DNA of 64,000 nt from Elymus sibiricus (lineage: Eukaryota > Streptophyta > Magnoliopsida > Poales > Poaceae), in assembly GCA_039707655.1 (NCBI GenBank), contig CM077676.1, positions 375,104,114 to 375,168,113 on the forward strand, given 5' to 3'. The notes below the pieces were generated by a model. It searched no databases and was not told the origin of the DNA. It worked only from the letters and a program-made list of their open reading frames with translations. The stretch's first letter is position 1; every line of letters starts with the position of its first letter. Below, one piece after another: positions 1 to 9,574 of the stretch. The translations under genes and the position numbers were made by a program.

Positions 1-1090
1 CAATGCTATAAGTACCTATTCGTGAAGAAAAAAATCAGAGAGAAAGAATCATCGTGTTTTACGATACGGAGCCGCCGCCACCTCCTGTTCTTCATCGAGA
101 GGGCTGATCTGGAGTCCGTTCGGGGCTCCGCAGAGGGAGATTCGACGTCGTTGTCATCATCAACCATCCTCCATCACCAATTTCATGATGCTCACTGCCG
201 TATGTGAGTAATTTCTTCGTAGGCTTGCTGGACGGTGATGGGTTGGATGGGATTTACCATGTAATCGAGTCAATTTGTTAAGGCTTTGATCCCTAGTATC
301 CCCTATGTTCTGAGATTGATGTTGCTATGACTTTGCTATGCTTAATGCTTGTCATTAGGGCCCGAGTGCCATGATTTTAGATCTAAACCCTCTATGTTTT
401 CATGAATATATTTGAGTTCTTGATCCTATCTTGCAAGTTATATGCACCTGTTACGTGTCATGATCCGCATACCCCAAGGTGACAATAATTGGGATTCTTT
501 CCGATGATTGCCGTAGTTTGAGGAGTTCATGTGTTCACTATGTGCTAATGCTTTGTTCCGGTTTTCTATTAAAAGGAGGCCTTAATATCCCTTAGTTTCC
601 TTAAGGACCCCGCTGCCACGGGAGGGTAGGATAAAAGATGTCATGCAAGTTCTTACTATAAGCACGTATGACTATATACGAAATATATGCCTACATTACA
701 TTGATGAATTGGAGCTATTATGTATCGCCCTAGATTGTGACTGTTATATGATGAATGTCATCCAACATAATTATTCATCACCGATCCAATGCCTACGCTT
801 TTCGCATATTGATTTTTGCTAAGTTAATTTCATTGTTGTTGCTGTTACAATTACTACAAAACTGCTTTTGTTACTGTCACTACTGTTACTATTGCTCTTG
901 AAACTATCATACTAATGTGCTACTAAACACTTTGCTGCAGATATTTAGTTCTTCAAGTGTGATTGAATTGACAACTCAACTGCTAATACTCGCAAATATT
1001 ATTTGGCCCCCCCCTTGTGTCGAATCAATAAATCTGAGTGAAATACTACCCGCGAAAACTGTTGCGATCCCCTACACTTATTGGTTATCA
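1..1090 (+). mobile_element. Gypsy-type LTR, 3' portion (left end outside window)
   Basis: The sequence resembles the long LTR of an abundant Triticeae gypsy family, recognised from memory of such LTRs. It contains a GTGAGTAATTTCTTCG stretch near 205, AC/TTACTG-rich simple sequence around 840-910, and a terminal segment at 1005-1090 (TGTGTCGAATCAATAAAT, then GCGATCCCCTACAC) that ends in GGTTATCA. The 5' boundary and internal domain lie left of the window, so no TSD can be checked. ORFs here are not supported as genes. The family name is not certain. Confidence 0.6.
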
Positions 1091-1260
1091 CGCACTGCCG
1101 CTTTTCCCCTTGCGCGCGCCAAAATTTCTTGCGCCTGCTCGAGCGCACCGCGCGGCCTCTCGCGCGCCAAACTAGCGGTTTTTCCGGTGCGCCGCAAATT
1201 TCGTGCGCCTGTTGGAGATGCTCTTTGACCACTCCTTCTGTCAATACGTACATCATGTTT
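1091..1260. other. GC-rich segment, unclassified
   Basis: This is a short GC-rich block with repeated GCGCGCCAAA-like words and a right end reading TTGGAGATGCTCTT. It sits directly after the LTR and looks like the edge of an old DNA-transposon or MITE remnant. No paired terminal repeat was found and no gene is supported. Confidence 0.2.
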
Positions 1261-2738
1261 CAGTTATGACATTATTTGTATTTAAAAAATTTCTTCAGGG
1301 ATCATCTCCTAACATGATTTAATCCATCTTTGGATATCCTTACAATTCATGAAGCTGCCCACGTTCCAACTACACAAAGTAAAGTTTAGATCAATATTTG
1401 TTTTTCATATAGAGTCCCGCCGCAACGCGCGTGACATTCCACTATTTTTATGAATGGGCTGTCTTAATCGGAACAAACATGAGCAACTTTATATCCTCTA
1501 TCAAGTGGTCATAAGATGATTTGGCGAGGGAAGAATTGGACAGTGAAGAGCGAGCTCCCACCGAGTTTGTTTGCACCAATGCAGGGAGATTAGATCGTTG
1601 AATGGCCAAGGTCATTCCTTCTCGTACGTCTTTGGTTGGTCTACCCGCACATGAATGAAGACATCCACTGGGGTTTTCTTATTTAACATCCGCACCACAC
1701 TCAGTGCCTTCACATCGCGTATGGAATTAAAATAGCCCCCAACGACTGGTCGCCAGTTAGCTTTCCAGTTTTTCTTAGGAAAGAGCGAGTGACTACGTAA
1801 CTCATATTTGTCACTCGGTGTGACAAAAAAAATCGAGGACCCATACAGGCGAACCCTTGACGGGTCAACCCAATTTGACGCGAGCGGTACTGGTTTGGGG
1901 TGGTTTACTTCTTTTGTTTGGGCGTTTTGTCCAGTTCTTTTTCTGTCTCTCTTCTATCAGGCATGGCGGTTTTCTTCGAGTTTTTATCTCTTTTCTCATT
2001 TTCCTTTTTTGTTTTATTTCCCTTTTTATTTTTTATTTTGATTTTCATTTTTTTCTCTCTTCTATCTTTTTAGTCCATGAACATTTTTAAAAACCATGAA
2101 TTGATTTTTTTCAATTAATGAATATTTTTTATATACACAACTATTTTTTTGAATTCAAGAACAATTCAAAATTGGCAAACATTTTGTAGAAACTCATGAA
2201 CATTTTATATAAATTCATGTTTTTTAAAACACACATATTTTTAATATATATATCCTATGTAACTAAATAGTTTATCCTTACTAACTCAATTATCTTAACA
2301 TGCAACTATGCCAACTCATCATGTCACCATGCATGCTCCACTAACTTTAATTCTCTGAACATGTAACTATGCCAAATCACGATGCCACCGTACATGGAAA
2401 AATAATCACACCCTAACATGCACCATGTATGCTATTCATATATTCAATAAATATTATATAACTATATAATAATCAAATATAACAAATTTAAATTCCCAAT
2501 ATTACTAATCCAACTAAAGTTCCATACTGCCAAATCTCATAGAAATAACTATACCCAATTCCTGCAGAAACGCGTGGGGTATCATCTCTAGTTTTTAAAA
2601 CAGTCGAAACAATCCAAGCAGCAAGTTATTCGCGCGGGGGAGGGGGTGGACTGAAAAAACGGAAGGAAAAAAATCGATTTAGAGAAGCAGCACTACACAC
2701 TTAGCGATAGAAGCCGAAGTGGGTCGGCTAACAACACA
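1261..2738. other. Intergenic AT-rich sequence, no gene seen
   Basis: There is no convincing coding sequence. 1905-2060 is a T-rich tract on the plus strand. 2070-2520 is AT-rich with repeated AACATTTT and CATGAA words of the kind common in decayed Triticeae repeats. Short ORFs in the T-rich tract are compositional. Confidence 0.5.
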
Positions 2739-2747
2739 AATGGCTAA

Positions 2748-4030
2748 TGCGAGAGCTATGTCTCGCTTATAGCGAGACAGTAGCTTCTCTCGCGTCATGC
2801 GCTACAGTAACGTGCCAGCACTTTAGCACATTGCACACTTAAAAGAAAAATAGTAGAGAAAAGGGATCGCGCCGACCTCCCCGTCCCAACATAGCGCTGC
2901 TTGCCAATACGCAATCATCGCATTCGTGTTATACTACTTGGGTGAGATCCACTTGAAGAGCGGGGTTTCTTTCTTGTTCTTCTGTTTTATTCTGTTTTCT
3001 CCAGGTTTTTGTTCTTTTTTTTTTCTTTTTTATTCTCCGGCTTTTTTTTTGGTTTTTCTTTGTTTCTTTCATTATCTTTATTGGTTTTCCTTATTTTTTG
3101 GTTTTTCTTTGTTTCGTTTGGTTTTCATTCTACATTTTCTATATATGTCAAGAAAATTTTTCTAATACACATTTAACATTTTGCCAATACAAATTTAATA
3201 TTTTTTAATACATGATCAACATTTTTTCTATACACATTTTAAACATTTTTTTAAATGTTTAATTAACAATTTTCAAATACAAGGTTATCATTTTTTAATG
3301 CATTGTCCACATTTTTTCCTAAACACACTTTTAAACATTTTCAAATGCTTGATTATAATTTTTCAAATACAAGATAAACATTTTCTAGCACATGGTCAAC
3401 ATGTTTTCTATAAACATTTACCATTTTTCAAATACTTGATTAACATTTTTTCAAATGTAATATTAACATTTCTTAATACATGGTCAACATTTCTTATATA
3501 TAAATTTAACATTTTCAAATGTTTGATTAACATTTTACAAATACAATTTTAACATTTTTTGAATACAATACAAGATTAATTTTTTTAATACATGGTCAAC
3601 ATTTTTTCTATACACATTTAACATTTCCAAATGATTGATTATGATTTTTAAAATACTTGTTTAACATTTTTTCAAATGCATGATTAACAATTTTTAAATA
3701 CACGAGCAATGTTTTTCACACACATTGTATATTTTTGGTATACATTTTTCGTACACATGTGAAACAGTTTCTCTCTACACATTCAACATTTTTCAAATGC
3801 TTGGTTAACTTTTTTTTTAAATGTTTTATGTAAAGTGTTTTTGTAATATATTTATGTAGAATATATTGAAGTATAAACGAAAGTAAAAAAAATGGAAATA
3901 ATGAAATAAAACACTTGAAAAAACAAAGAAACGAGGAAGTGGCCTCCCGCTCAGTTGGGCTGGCCCATCTGGCACGCCCCCGACGCAAGGCTTCTCTCTA
4001 TCTCGCTATAAGCGAGACATAGGGGCGCCC
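2748..4030. mobile_element. Putative non-autonomous Mutator-like element with TIRs and 9-bp TSD
   Basis: The left terminus (core 2756-2777) and right terminus (core 4001-4022) are perfect inverted copies over 22 bp. Each core is itself a hairpin, TCTCGCT-TAT-AGCGAGA. Similarity extends imperfectly on the inner side. The flanks carry a near-perfect 9-bp direct repeat, AATGGCTAA at 2739-2747 and AATGGCTAG at 4031-4039, which is the Mutator-type TSD length. The interior is low-complexity T-rich sequence with a degenerate tandem array (3150-3830) of words such as ACATTTTTTCTATACACATT. No transposase is present, so it is non-autonomous. Superfamily is inferred from TSD length only. Confidence 0.6.
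3150..3830. repeat. Degenerate tandem AT-rich array inside the Mutator-like element
   Basis: Roughly 50-70 bp units built from AACATTTTT, CTATACACATTT, CAAATGCTTGATT and AATACATGGTCAAC recur about ten times with many substitutions. Short ORFs (for example 3298-3552) are by-products of the repeat. No function is visible. Confidence 0.6.
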
Positions 4031-4144
4031 AATGGCTAGTCAGGGTCCGAGCTGCCATGTACGGGTTGACAGGCTCATTCACTTGCATCACAACATGATC
4101 GGCAGCCTACAGCTCTTGGAAATGGTCAAAGTACTAGGCTGTTT

Positions 4145-4164
4145 TTTTTTTTTTTTTTGAGAAT
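4145..4164. mobile_element. Tiny poly(T) retroposon remnant with 16-bp TSD
   Basis: The same 16 bases, AAGTACTAGGCTGTTT, stand at about 4129-4144 and again at 4165-4180. Between them lies a run of T followed by GAGAAT. This is the pattern of a severely 5'-truncated non-LTR retroposon inserted tail-first, with the duplicated target reaching into the left end of the Harbinger element. Confidence 0.5.
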
Positions 4165-4171
4165 AAGTACT

Positions 4172-5574
4172 AGGCTGTTTGGATTGTGCCCCATCTAGCC
4201 CTACCAAATTATTGGCATGACCAACTCAGGGGCATGACCCAAAAATTGGCAGGTTTTGGCTGTTTGGATTGTAGTCCACAACACTTGCCATCTAGTGCCC
4301 CTATACATCCTACGAATATGAAAAAGGGTAGTTCATGTTAAGCTTGGGTTAGGCCGATTTTGTATAATCAGTAATAAAATCTATGGTCTAAGGGTTACCT
4401 CAAAGTGCGGGTAGAATCTGTTCGGGCTGCTAGTGATTTTTGTATGTGTGTCCGTCGATCTAATATAAATGAGATCACATGTTAACTCGCCCATCGCACG
4501 CAGGACAATATTGAAATATCTGCTCACTGTTTCACCAGATCGCCAGAACCAAAATCCAACAGATGAATTTGTGTGATGCCGACCGATCATGTATAGGAAC
4601 ATTGCAACTTGTTCCTCTACCGAAACATGAAATGTGTCACTTAACAACTTCTTCTGCCTAAGCCTATTACATAGCTTGTAAAATACAGCTCGAGTCATCC
4701 ATGCATGTTGCATCTGATGTGTCAATGAGCCTAATCAGTACATTAGTTCTGTAGATGTCTCTCTCAACTAATGGACCATACTTCCTACCTTTGCCTCTAA
4801 TTTTTCTACCATCTCTGTTTCTAAACCAGAGAGCCAAGAGAAGAACTATAACAGATAGAGTTCTTTGCCTCAACATGCTGTAATAATAATATCTTTGTTT
4901 ATCCATGTCCATCTGGGTTAATATGAAATGTAAAAAAAAATGAATGAGCCAACTTGGTACATCATTACAAAGAACAGGTACGGGAGTCACATGCCTTTCA
5001 CTAGTAGCAAACCAAGAAGAGGGATTTAGCAAGCAATATCTCAGATCTAGCATCTAGTACCTTCGTACAATACATCTCTAATGAAAAAAGGTCTCAGATT
5101 CAACAATATCAGGCCGTAGAAAAGGGGGTCAGAATAGGGTTGATGGGGATAAACTGCAGACCTTTGACCGTGGGGTGATTGAAAGGGGAGGACGAGAGGT
5201 GAAGCTGCATCGCCGGCCACTGGAGCTGCGTCGCCAGCCGCCGGAACACAGCCGCCCGGCGATTGTAGATCGAGGGCATTCGTTTCTGTGCGTGGAGCTG
5301 AGAAGAGAGAAAGGGGAAAGTGGCGGACAGGCGAGAAAAAATCGCTCCTTCCTTTTATATCTCGGTGGCCGGTTCGCGCCAGATTTGGCAGCCAATTTTT
5401 TGGCGGACGATTTCCGCGCCGCTGTTTTACCCGCGAGTTGGCGGAAACGGCACGCAGGCGCGGGCAAGTCGACGATGACAAGCCAAAATTGGTAGCAGAC
5501 CAAACGCTAGCCAAACATCGTGGGCACGACCAATTTTTTGGTAAGGCTAGATTTGGTCATCATCCAAACAACCT
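4172..5574 (-). mobile_element. PIF/Harbinger transposon, decayed
   Basis: The termini are imperfect inverted repeats of about 50 bp: GGCTGTTTGGATTGTGCCCC near 4173 matches the reverse complement of the segment ending CCAAACAACC at 5573, including a shared ATCTAGCC(C/T)TACCAAA block. The interior encodes part of a Harbinger-type transposase on the minus strand. A clean 3-bp TSD was not seen. Length (1.4 kb) is short for an autonomous element and only the N-terminal half of the transposase is present. Confidence 0.65.
4381..5053 (-). pseudogene. Harbinger transposase N-terminal fragment (frameshifted)
   Basis: Two overlapping minus-strand frames (5053-4667 and 4725-4381) together resemble the N-terminal part of plant PIF/Harbinger transposases. 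A basic start with a hydrophobic stretch is followed by RDIYRTN, then MTRAVFYKLCNRLRQKKLL, VEEQVAMFLYMIGR and RSGETVSRYFNIVLRAMGEL. That order is the helical N-terminal region that precedes the DDE_Tnp_4 nuclease domain in this family. The frame changes near 4700, and no DDE nuclease domain follows because the element's terminal repeat begins soon after. The protein is therefore not functional. It lies inside the Harbinger terminal repeats at 4172-5574. Confidence 0.65.
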
Positions 5575-5729
5575 CTACTTCTCCACAGTTGCCCAAAAAA
5601 ACTACTTCTTCACAGTCAGGAGCAACTATTGAAGGGTTACCCGCAAGGTTCATTTTATTGGCGTACGAGCGCGCCAAGTGGTGCGCCCAGTCGTCCCCAC
5701 GCATTGCGTGCTAGGTGCTCTCACTGGAT

Positions 5730-6205
5730 TTGTGTTTTTTATTTTTCTGTATGCGTTTTTGGATTTTAGATTTTTTTTTTTGGCTTTTTAGTTTTGGCCT
5801 GATTTTTCCTACGTTGGAGCATTTTTTTGCGAAGCACTGCTGTGCTTCTCGATAAAGAAAAAAATCATGTACTTCCACAAGAAACACATATTTGCTTCTC
5901 GTGGAACCGCATAATTTTCTGTGCTTCTTAAAAAGGAAAAAAAATGTGCTTCCACAAGAAGCATAGACTGTGCTTCTCGAGAAAAAAATTGTGCTTCCAC
6001 AAGAAGCACAAAAAAAATCTGTACTTCTCGAAAAGGGGGAAAAAGGTGAAAAACCGCAACCGTGTTTCAGGCTTCGGTTTTTTCTTCCTTTTTTTGTTAT
6101 TCATTTTTTGCCAGGTTTTTTTACCTGATTTTGTTTTTTTTTATGTTTTCTGTGTCTATTTTTTTTTATTTTTTTCGTTTTTTTTCTTGAGAAAAAGTTC
6201 ATTGG
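5730..6205. repeat. T-rich sequence with GTGCTTC/AGAAGCAC repeats
   Basis: 5810-6040 holds repeated, partly palindromic words (TGTGCTTCTCGA, TGTGCTTCCACAAGAAGCAC) separated by A-rich spacers. It is followed by a long T-rich tract to about 6200. This kind of repeat is common in Triticeae class II remnants. No gene is supported; the ORFs at 5809-6009 and 5944-6228 merely read through the repeat. Confidence 0.5.
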
Positions 6206-6215
6206 ATCATATTAA

Positions 6216-6702
6216 GGGCCTGTTCTGATCTCCTCCAGCTTCTAACTTCACTAGCTTCACAAATAATTTTGACCCGAACGTTTGGGCTCCAAGAAGCTAA
6301 CTTCTCGAAGCTGACCCAACTCGCAGTGCAAAAACGTGAAGCTCGGTCGGCCCAGCTCCACCGATTGAAGAATCAGAAGTTTGCCCAATTTACAGAGAGT
6401 TGACACCGCCAAAGGTAACGGTTCGCTGCCCCCCGCTTGATAAAAAGAAACTAGCGATCCCCAACCAATCGGTACCCCTCTCCCCCCCCCCCCCCCCCCC
6501 CCCTCGTATCGGTGCACTGGACCCGAACAAGGCTGCCTCCAGCCGGCCCAATCGGTGCCAAATGGGCCAGAGCCCTCCGAGCTAGGCTGTAGTGCTCGGA
6601 GAAGCTGTCGATGCAAGCAGAATAGTTTTGAATCGCTACGTGAAGCTAGAAGCCACAAAAAGAAGCTGGATTTGTGAAGTTGGAGGAGATCAGAACAGGC
6701 CC
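6216..6702. mobile_element. MITE with GGGCCTGTTCTGATCTCC terminal repeats
   Basis: The left end GGGCCTGTTCTGATCTCCTCC at 6216 is matched by its reverse complement ending at 6702, and the subterminal CTTCTAACTTCAC/AGCTTCAC words are also inverted. Flanks are TAA on the left and TAC on the right, so a Harbinger-type 3-bp TSD with one change is possible. A run of about 23 C lies at 6482-6504. It is non-coding. Confidence 0.6.
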
Positions 6703-6953
6703 TACCATGAGATCTAGCTTCAAAGTCTAGTCGCGAGAAATCCAACAGTGAAAATGATTCGGGATTTTGACGCACGGTTTAAGAGATAAAACGTTTTGAA
6801 TAAACGTATCTACGAAAAAAGGAAAGCACCCAGGGTGCGTCACTTGTCAGTGCCTGAGATTGTGGGGTATATCTACTTGGCATGCATTGTAGGCGAAAGC
6901 TCATCGGAGCTTGGCCGGAGTTATTCTTCCTTCTCGGGTATATCTACAGACCA

Positions 6954-7010
6954 CTGCATGCATTGGCATGCAGGGATCCAACGGGCGGCGCGGGCGGCGC
7001 CGTGCATGCA
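6954..7010 (+). promoter_or_regulatory. Cluster of RY (CATGCA) elements upstream of the glycine-rich gene
   Basis: GCATGCAT at 6956-6963, GCATGCA at 6966-6972 and TGCATGCA at 7003-7010 lie 60-115 bp before the TATA box. CATGCA is the RY core recognised by ABI3/FUS3/LEC2-type B3 factors. Function here is inferred from motif density only. Confidence 0.4.
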
Positions 7011-7071
7011 CACGCTCGCTGCAGTCTTTGATTGTTCCCGCTTCCCGGCGAGCTCTCACCTCTGAAGCCTC

Positions 7072-7079
7072 TATAAAAG
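7072..7079 (+). promoter_or_regulatory. TATA box of the glycine-rich protein gene
   Basis: TATAAAAG stands 94 bp before the ATG at 7166, giving an expected transcription start near 7100-7106 and a 60-65-nt leader. Spacing and sequence are canonical for a plant promoter. Confidence 0.8.
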
Positions 7080-7165
7080 AGCCGCACGGCACTCGTTCTC
7101 TACGCAGCACAACAGTCTACTCCAGGCAAGAGAAGCTTCTGCTTAGACTGATCAAGGCGAGAGAG

Positions 7166-7471
7166 ATGGGTGGCAAGGGCGGCGGTGGAGGTGGCGGCAA
7201 AGGGGGAGGAGGAGGCGGCGGCGGCAAGGGCGGTGGCGGTGGAGGTGGAGGCGGCAGGAGCGGCGGAGGGGGAGGAGGAGCAAAGGGAGGCGGAGGCGGA
7301 TCCAAGGGGTCAGGCGGCAGTGGAGGCGCAGGGAAGTCGTCCGGCACTGGCGGTGGCAGCGGCGGCATGATGAAGGCGCCCGGCGGCGACGGCGCCTACA
7401 TCTCCCGCCCCGGGTTCGAGTCCAACCCGCAGGGCTACTTCCAGGGCCTCCACGGCGCCGGAGGAAAGTAG
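7166..7471 (+). CDS. Small glycine-rich protein
   Basis: A single-exon gene of 101 residues. Residues 2-67 are runs of glycine punctuated by lysine (KGGGGG units), serine and alanine. The non-repetitive C-terminus contains MMKAPGGDGAYISRPGFESN followed by PQGYFQGLHG, a tail I recall from small grass glycine-rich proteins, and it argues that this is real coding sequence rather than a GC-rich accident. The ATG at 7166 is chosen because it is the first one downstream of the TATA box. The longer upstream reading frame from 6911 would begin before the promoter. There is no signal peptide, so cell-wall export is not indicated. The 3' UTR runs to roughly 7690. Cellular role is unknown; structural, stress-related or RNA-associated roles are all possible. 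Confidence 0.8.
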   Translation: MGGKGGGGGGGKGGGGGGGGKGGGGGGGGGRSGGGGGGAKGGGGGSKGSGGSGGAGKSSGTGGGSGGMMKAPGGDGAYISRPGFESNPQGYFQGLHGAGGK

Positions 7472-7699
7472 CCGGAGACTGGGAGCGCTCTTCCCGTCTG
7501 CCGTCAGTCAGTCAGTCAGTGAGTCGAGTTTCTCGTCACTCGTCAGCAGCTTAATTCGGCCATGCATGCATGTTTACGCATTGGCTTCTAAATAATGTAA
7601 CCCCGTGAGAGCAGCCTGCATGCTAGTCCAAGTCGATCTCGTTGCTTGATTGTAATGGAAGTATTGATGAACCATGCAAGCAATGACCGTGGAAATTAA

Positions 7700-8110
7700 G
7701 TCATCGATTGTTCGTGTTTGATTGATCGTGTGGTGGGCTTTTCGTACTCATCGCCTTCGTGTTTGGTTGATCGTGTGATGACCTTTTCGTACTCATTGCC
7801 AGATCGTGAGTTCGTGACTGCGACCGATCTTTTTTTTAGATGCAGAAGAAGTGCGACCGATCAATTTATCGCTGCTTTCTTAAAGCAATTTTGGATGCAT
7901 GCCATGTCCAGACAACGAAGTCAATCGAATTACTCCGTATATTAGTAAAGCATACGCTTGCTTAGGCATTGCATCTGATGAAAATACTTTCTGCCTGATG
8001 CTCACGTACTAGAATGGAGGGGGAGTACTCTTTTAAAAAAAAAGAGGTTAGAACCCCCCGCCTCTGCATCATCATCATCATGATACACATAGTCATGATA
8101 CAAGGCAATG
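7700..8110. other. Intergenic, no gene seen
   Basis: Two imperfect copies of a TTGATCGTGTG(A/G)TG word with CTTTTCGTACTCAT(C/T)GCC occur at 7720-7805. No coding potential or transposon ends were recognised. Confidence 0.5.
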
Positions 8111-8114
8111 ATGC

Positions 8115-8306
8115 CAAAGAAGGATACTCGCCGCACGCACTCACGCTACCGTCTCCATGTCAAGTAGAATACAAGACTTAGACAACTATATGATAGACTC
8201 ATTACAAGATATGAATTTAGCGCATATGACTAAGTCAACTTCTTCTGCAACACCACCTTCAAGAAGGGATACTCGTCGTCACGCTGACGTCTCCATGTCA
8301 AGCGAG
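8115..8306. repeat. Imperfect direct duplication of about 45 bp
   Basis: AAGAAGGATACTCGCCGCAC...GTCTCCATGTCAAG near 8115-8165 recurs as AGAAGGGATACTCGTCGTCA...GTCTCCATGTCAAG near 8259-8303. The sequence onward to about 8540 (TGTGTAGTTTTAAATCTTTG, CCCTTGTAAAGATC) resembles tails of plant LINE or gene 3' ends, but no protein is recognisable. Confidence 0.4.
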
Positions 8307-8566
8307 AGAGGGCCGACAATTTCTTGGGCGTTGCGTTAATAATGTTTTCGTGGCTCCGATGATGTTTCTGATGTCTACAGGCAACATCGAGCATTGCTCA
8401 AGGCATGCCGTTGGCGAATGCAAGAGAAAGACGACGTCAATTCTCCAAGGACTCTTGTGTAGTTTTAAATCTTTGTAAGGATAGCCCTTGTAAAGATCGG
8501 TCGACTTTAATATATGGAGTTTCGTATTTTTCACAAAAAAGAATTTATTGTTTGCTCTAAAAAATC

Positions 8567-8760
8567 AGGAAGTATGTTCTAGTGTTCATGGATGATATCT
8601 TGATGTACAATTTAGACCTAGCTCAACATTTGCAGCACCTAACTACCGCCTTCCACTTTTTAAGGAAACACAAGCTCTATGCCAAATTGCCCAAATGCTC
8701 TTTTGCACAACCTCACCTGGACACATCATATCTGACAAAGGCGTGGCCACAAACTTTGTA
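8567..8760 (+). pseudogene. Ty3/gypsy reverse transcriptase fragment
   Basis: The plus strand translates to YVLVFMDDILMYN, then HLQHLTTAFHFLRKHKLYAK and LPKCSFAQPHL. These match the palm motif (F/Y-x-DD) and the following helix of gypsy reverse transcriptases. About 60 residues remain, with no start and no flanking pol domains. It is a relic separate from the large gypsy element that begins at 9575. Confidence 0.7.
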
Positions 8761-9569
8761 AAAACTTAGACCATGGTATGGTATAATGGCATACTCCCAC
8801 AAATATAGTGGTATAATGGCTTTGGAAAAACTTAGGCCATGGTATAATGGCTTTGTAAAAGCTTTTCAAACTAACCCCCCTGATTTTCATTGTGAGACGC
8901 CATGAACCTGAGTTGGCCTGATTGGGACAAGGGTCGCTAATGACAAAAATGATGTATTGATTGAACACATTGGTTTTTGAGACGCAAAGTTCGGGACCTG
9001 GGACAAGATCCGAGAGCGACTACGATGGAAACTGGGCATCTGGTAAAAGAAATAGAAAATATCAATCCAAACAGTCGGATTGGAATCAGATGGCCCATAT
9101 CTTAGTGGAGGGACTGCACGCATAAGCACATGCTTATGTGCAAAAAAGGACTCTCACTTATAGTTATTTTTTAGGCACTATCCTTCTTCTTCGAGTCCCC
9201 TCCCCAACACAAGGTAGGCCCCCTATATTCGCCAATAATAGCATAACCGCCCCCATTGAGCCCCTCTCGCTTGCAGACGGCAATGGCGGTCCAGATTCGT
9301 TGTCAAGCTCCGCCCCCACTATGTGCTCTTCGCATCCTCCTCATATGAGGCTGCATCACCAATCCAGTGGTGGTACCCCCCCCCCCCCTCTCGGGATCTA
9401 GCAGCTCATTGGCAACAAGTCCGTGGTGAGCTCCTCTCAGGCTCGGGTTCATGCTCAAGGTTTTTCTGCAGTGCTCTGTCATTAGTGGCATTGCTCATGA
9501 CTTAATGGTGAGGCATGATGATACACCTATGATTGACAAAGGAAACTCACAAGGCTTGTCGTTGTTAAC
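8761..9569. other. Intergenic, target region of the large gypsy insertion
   Basis: No gene is recognised. 8760-8870 contains short internal repeats (ACTTAGACCATGGTAT, TATAATGGCTTTG). A C-run occurs at 9377-9389. The last five bases before the gypsy element, ATGGA at 9570-9574, are its TSD. Confidence 0.5.
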
Positions 9570-9574
9570 ATGGA

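Noticed and set aside
1808..2090. Hydrophobic ORFs in T-rich sequence (also near 2926-3165 and 44812-45073)
   Set aside because: Phe/Leu-rich translations come from T runs; no promoter or family.
2756..2780. TCTCGCT-TAT-AGCGAGA hairpin considered as a terminator or RNA gene
   Set aside because: It recurs as an inverted copy at 4001-4022 with a flanking TSD, so a transposon terminus explains it better.
5047..5714. Several overlapping ORFs of 100-155 codons at the right end of the Harbinger element
   Set aside because: Frames exist on both strands in a GC-rich stretch with no recognisable domain, and transposase similarity ends before them.
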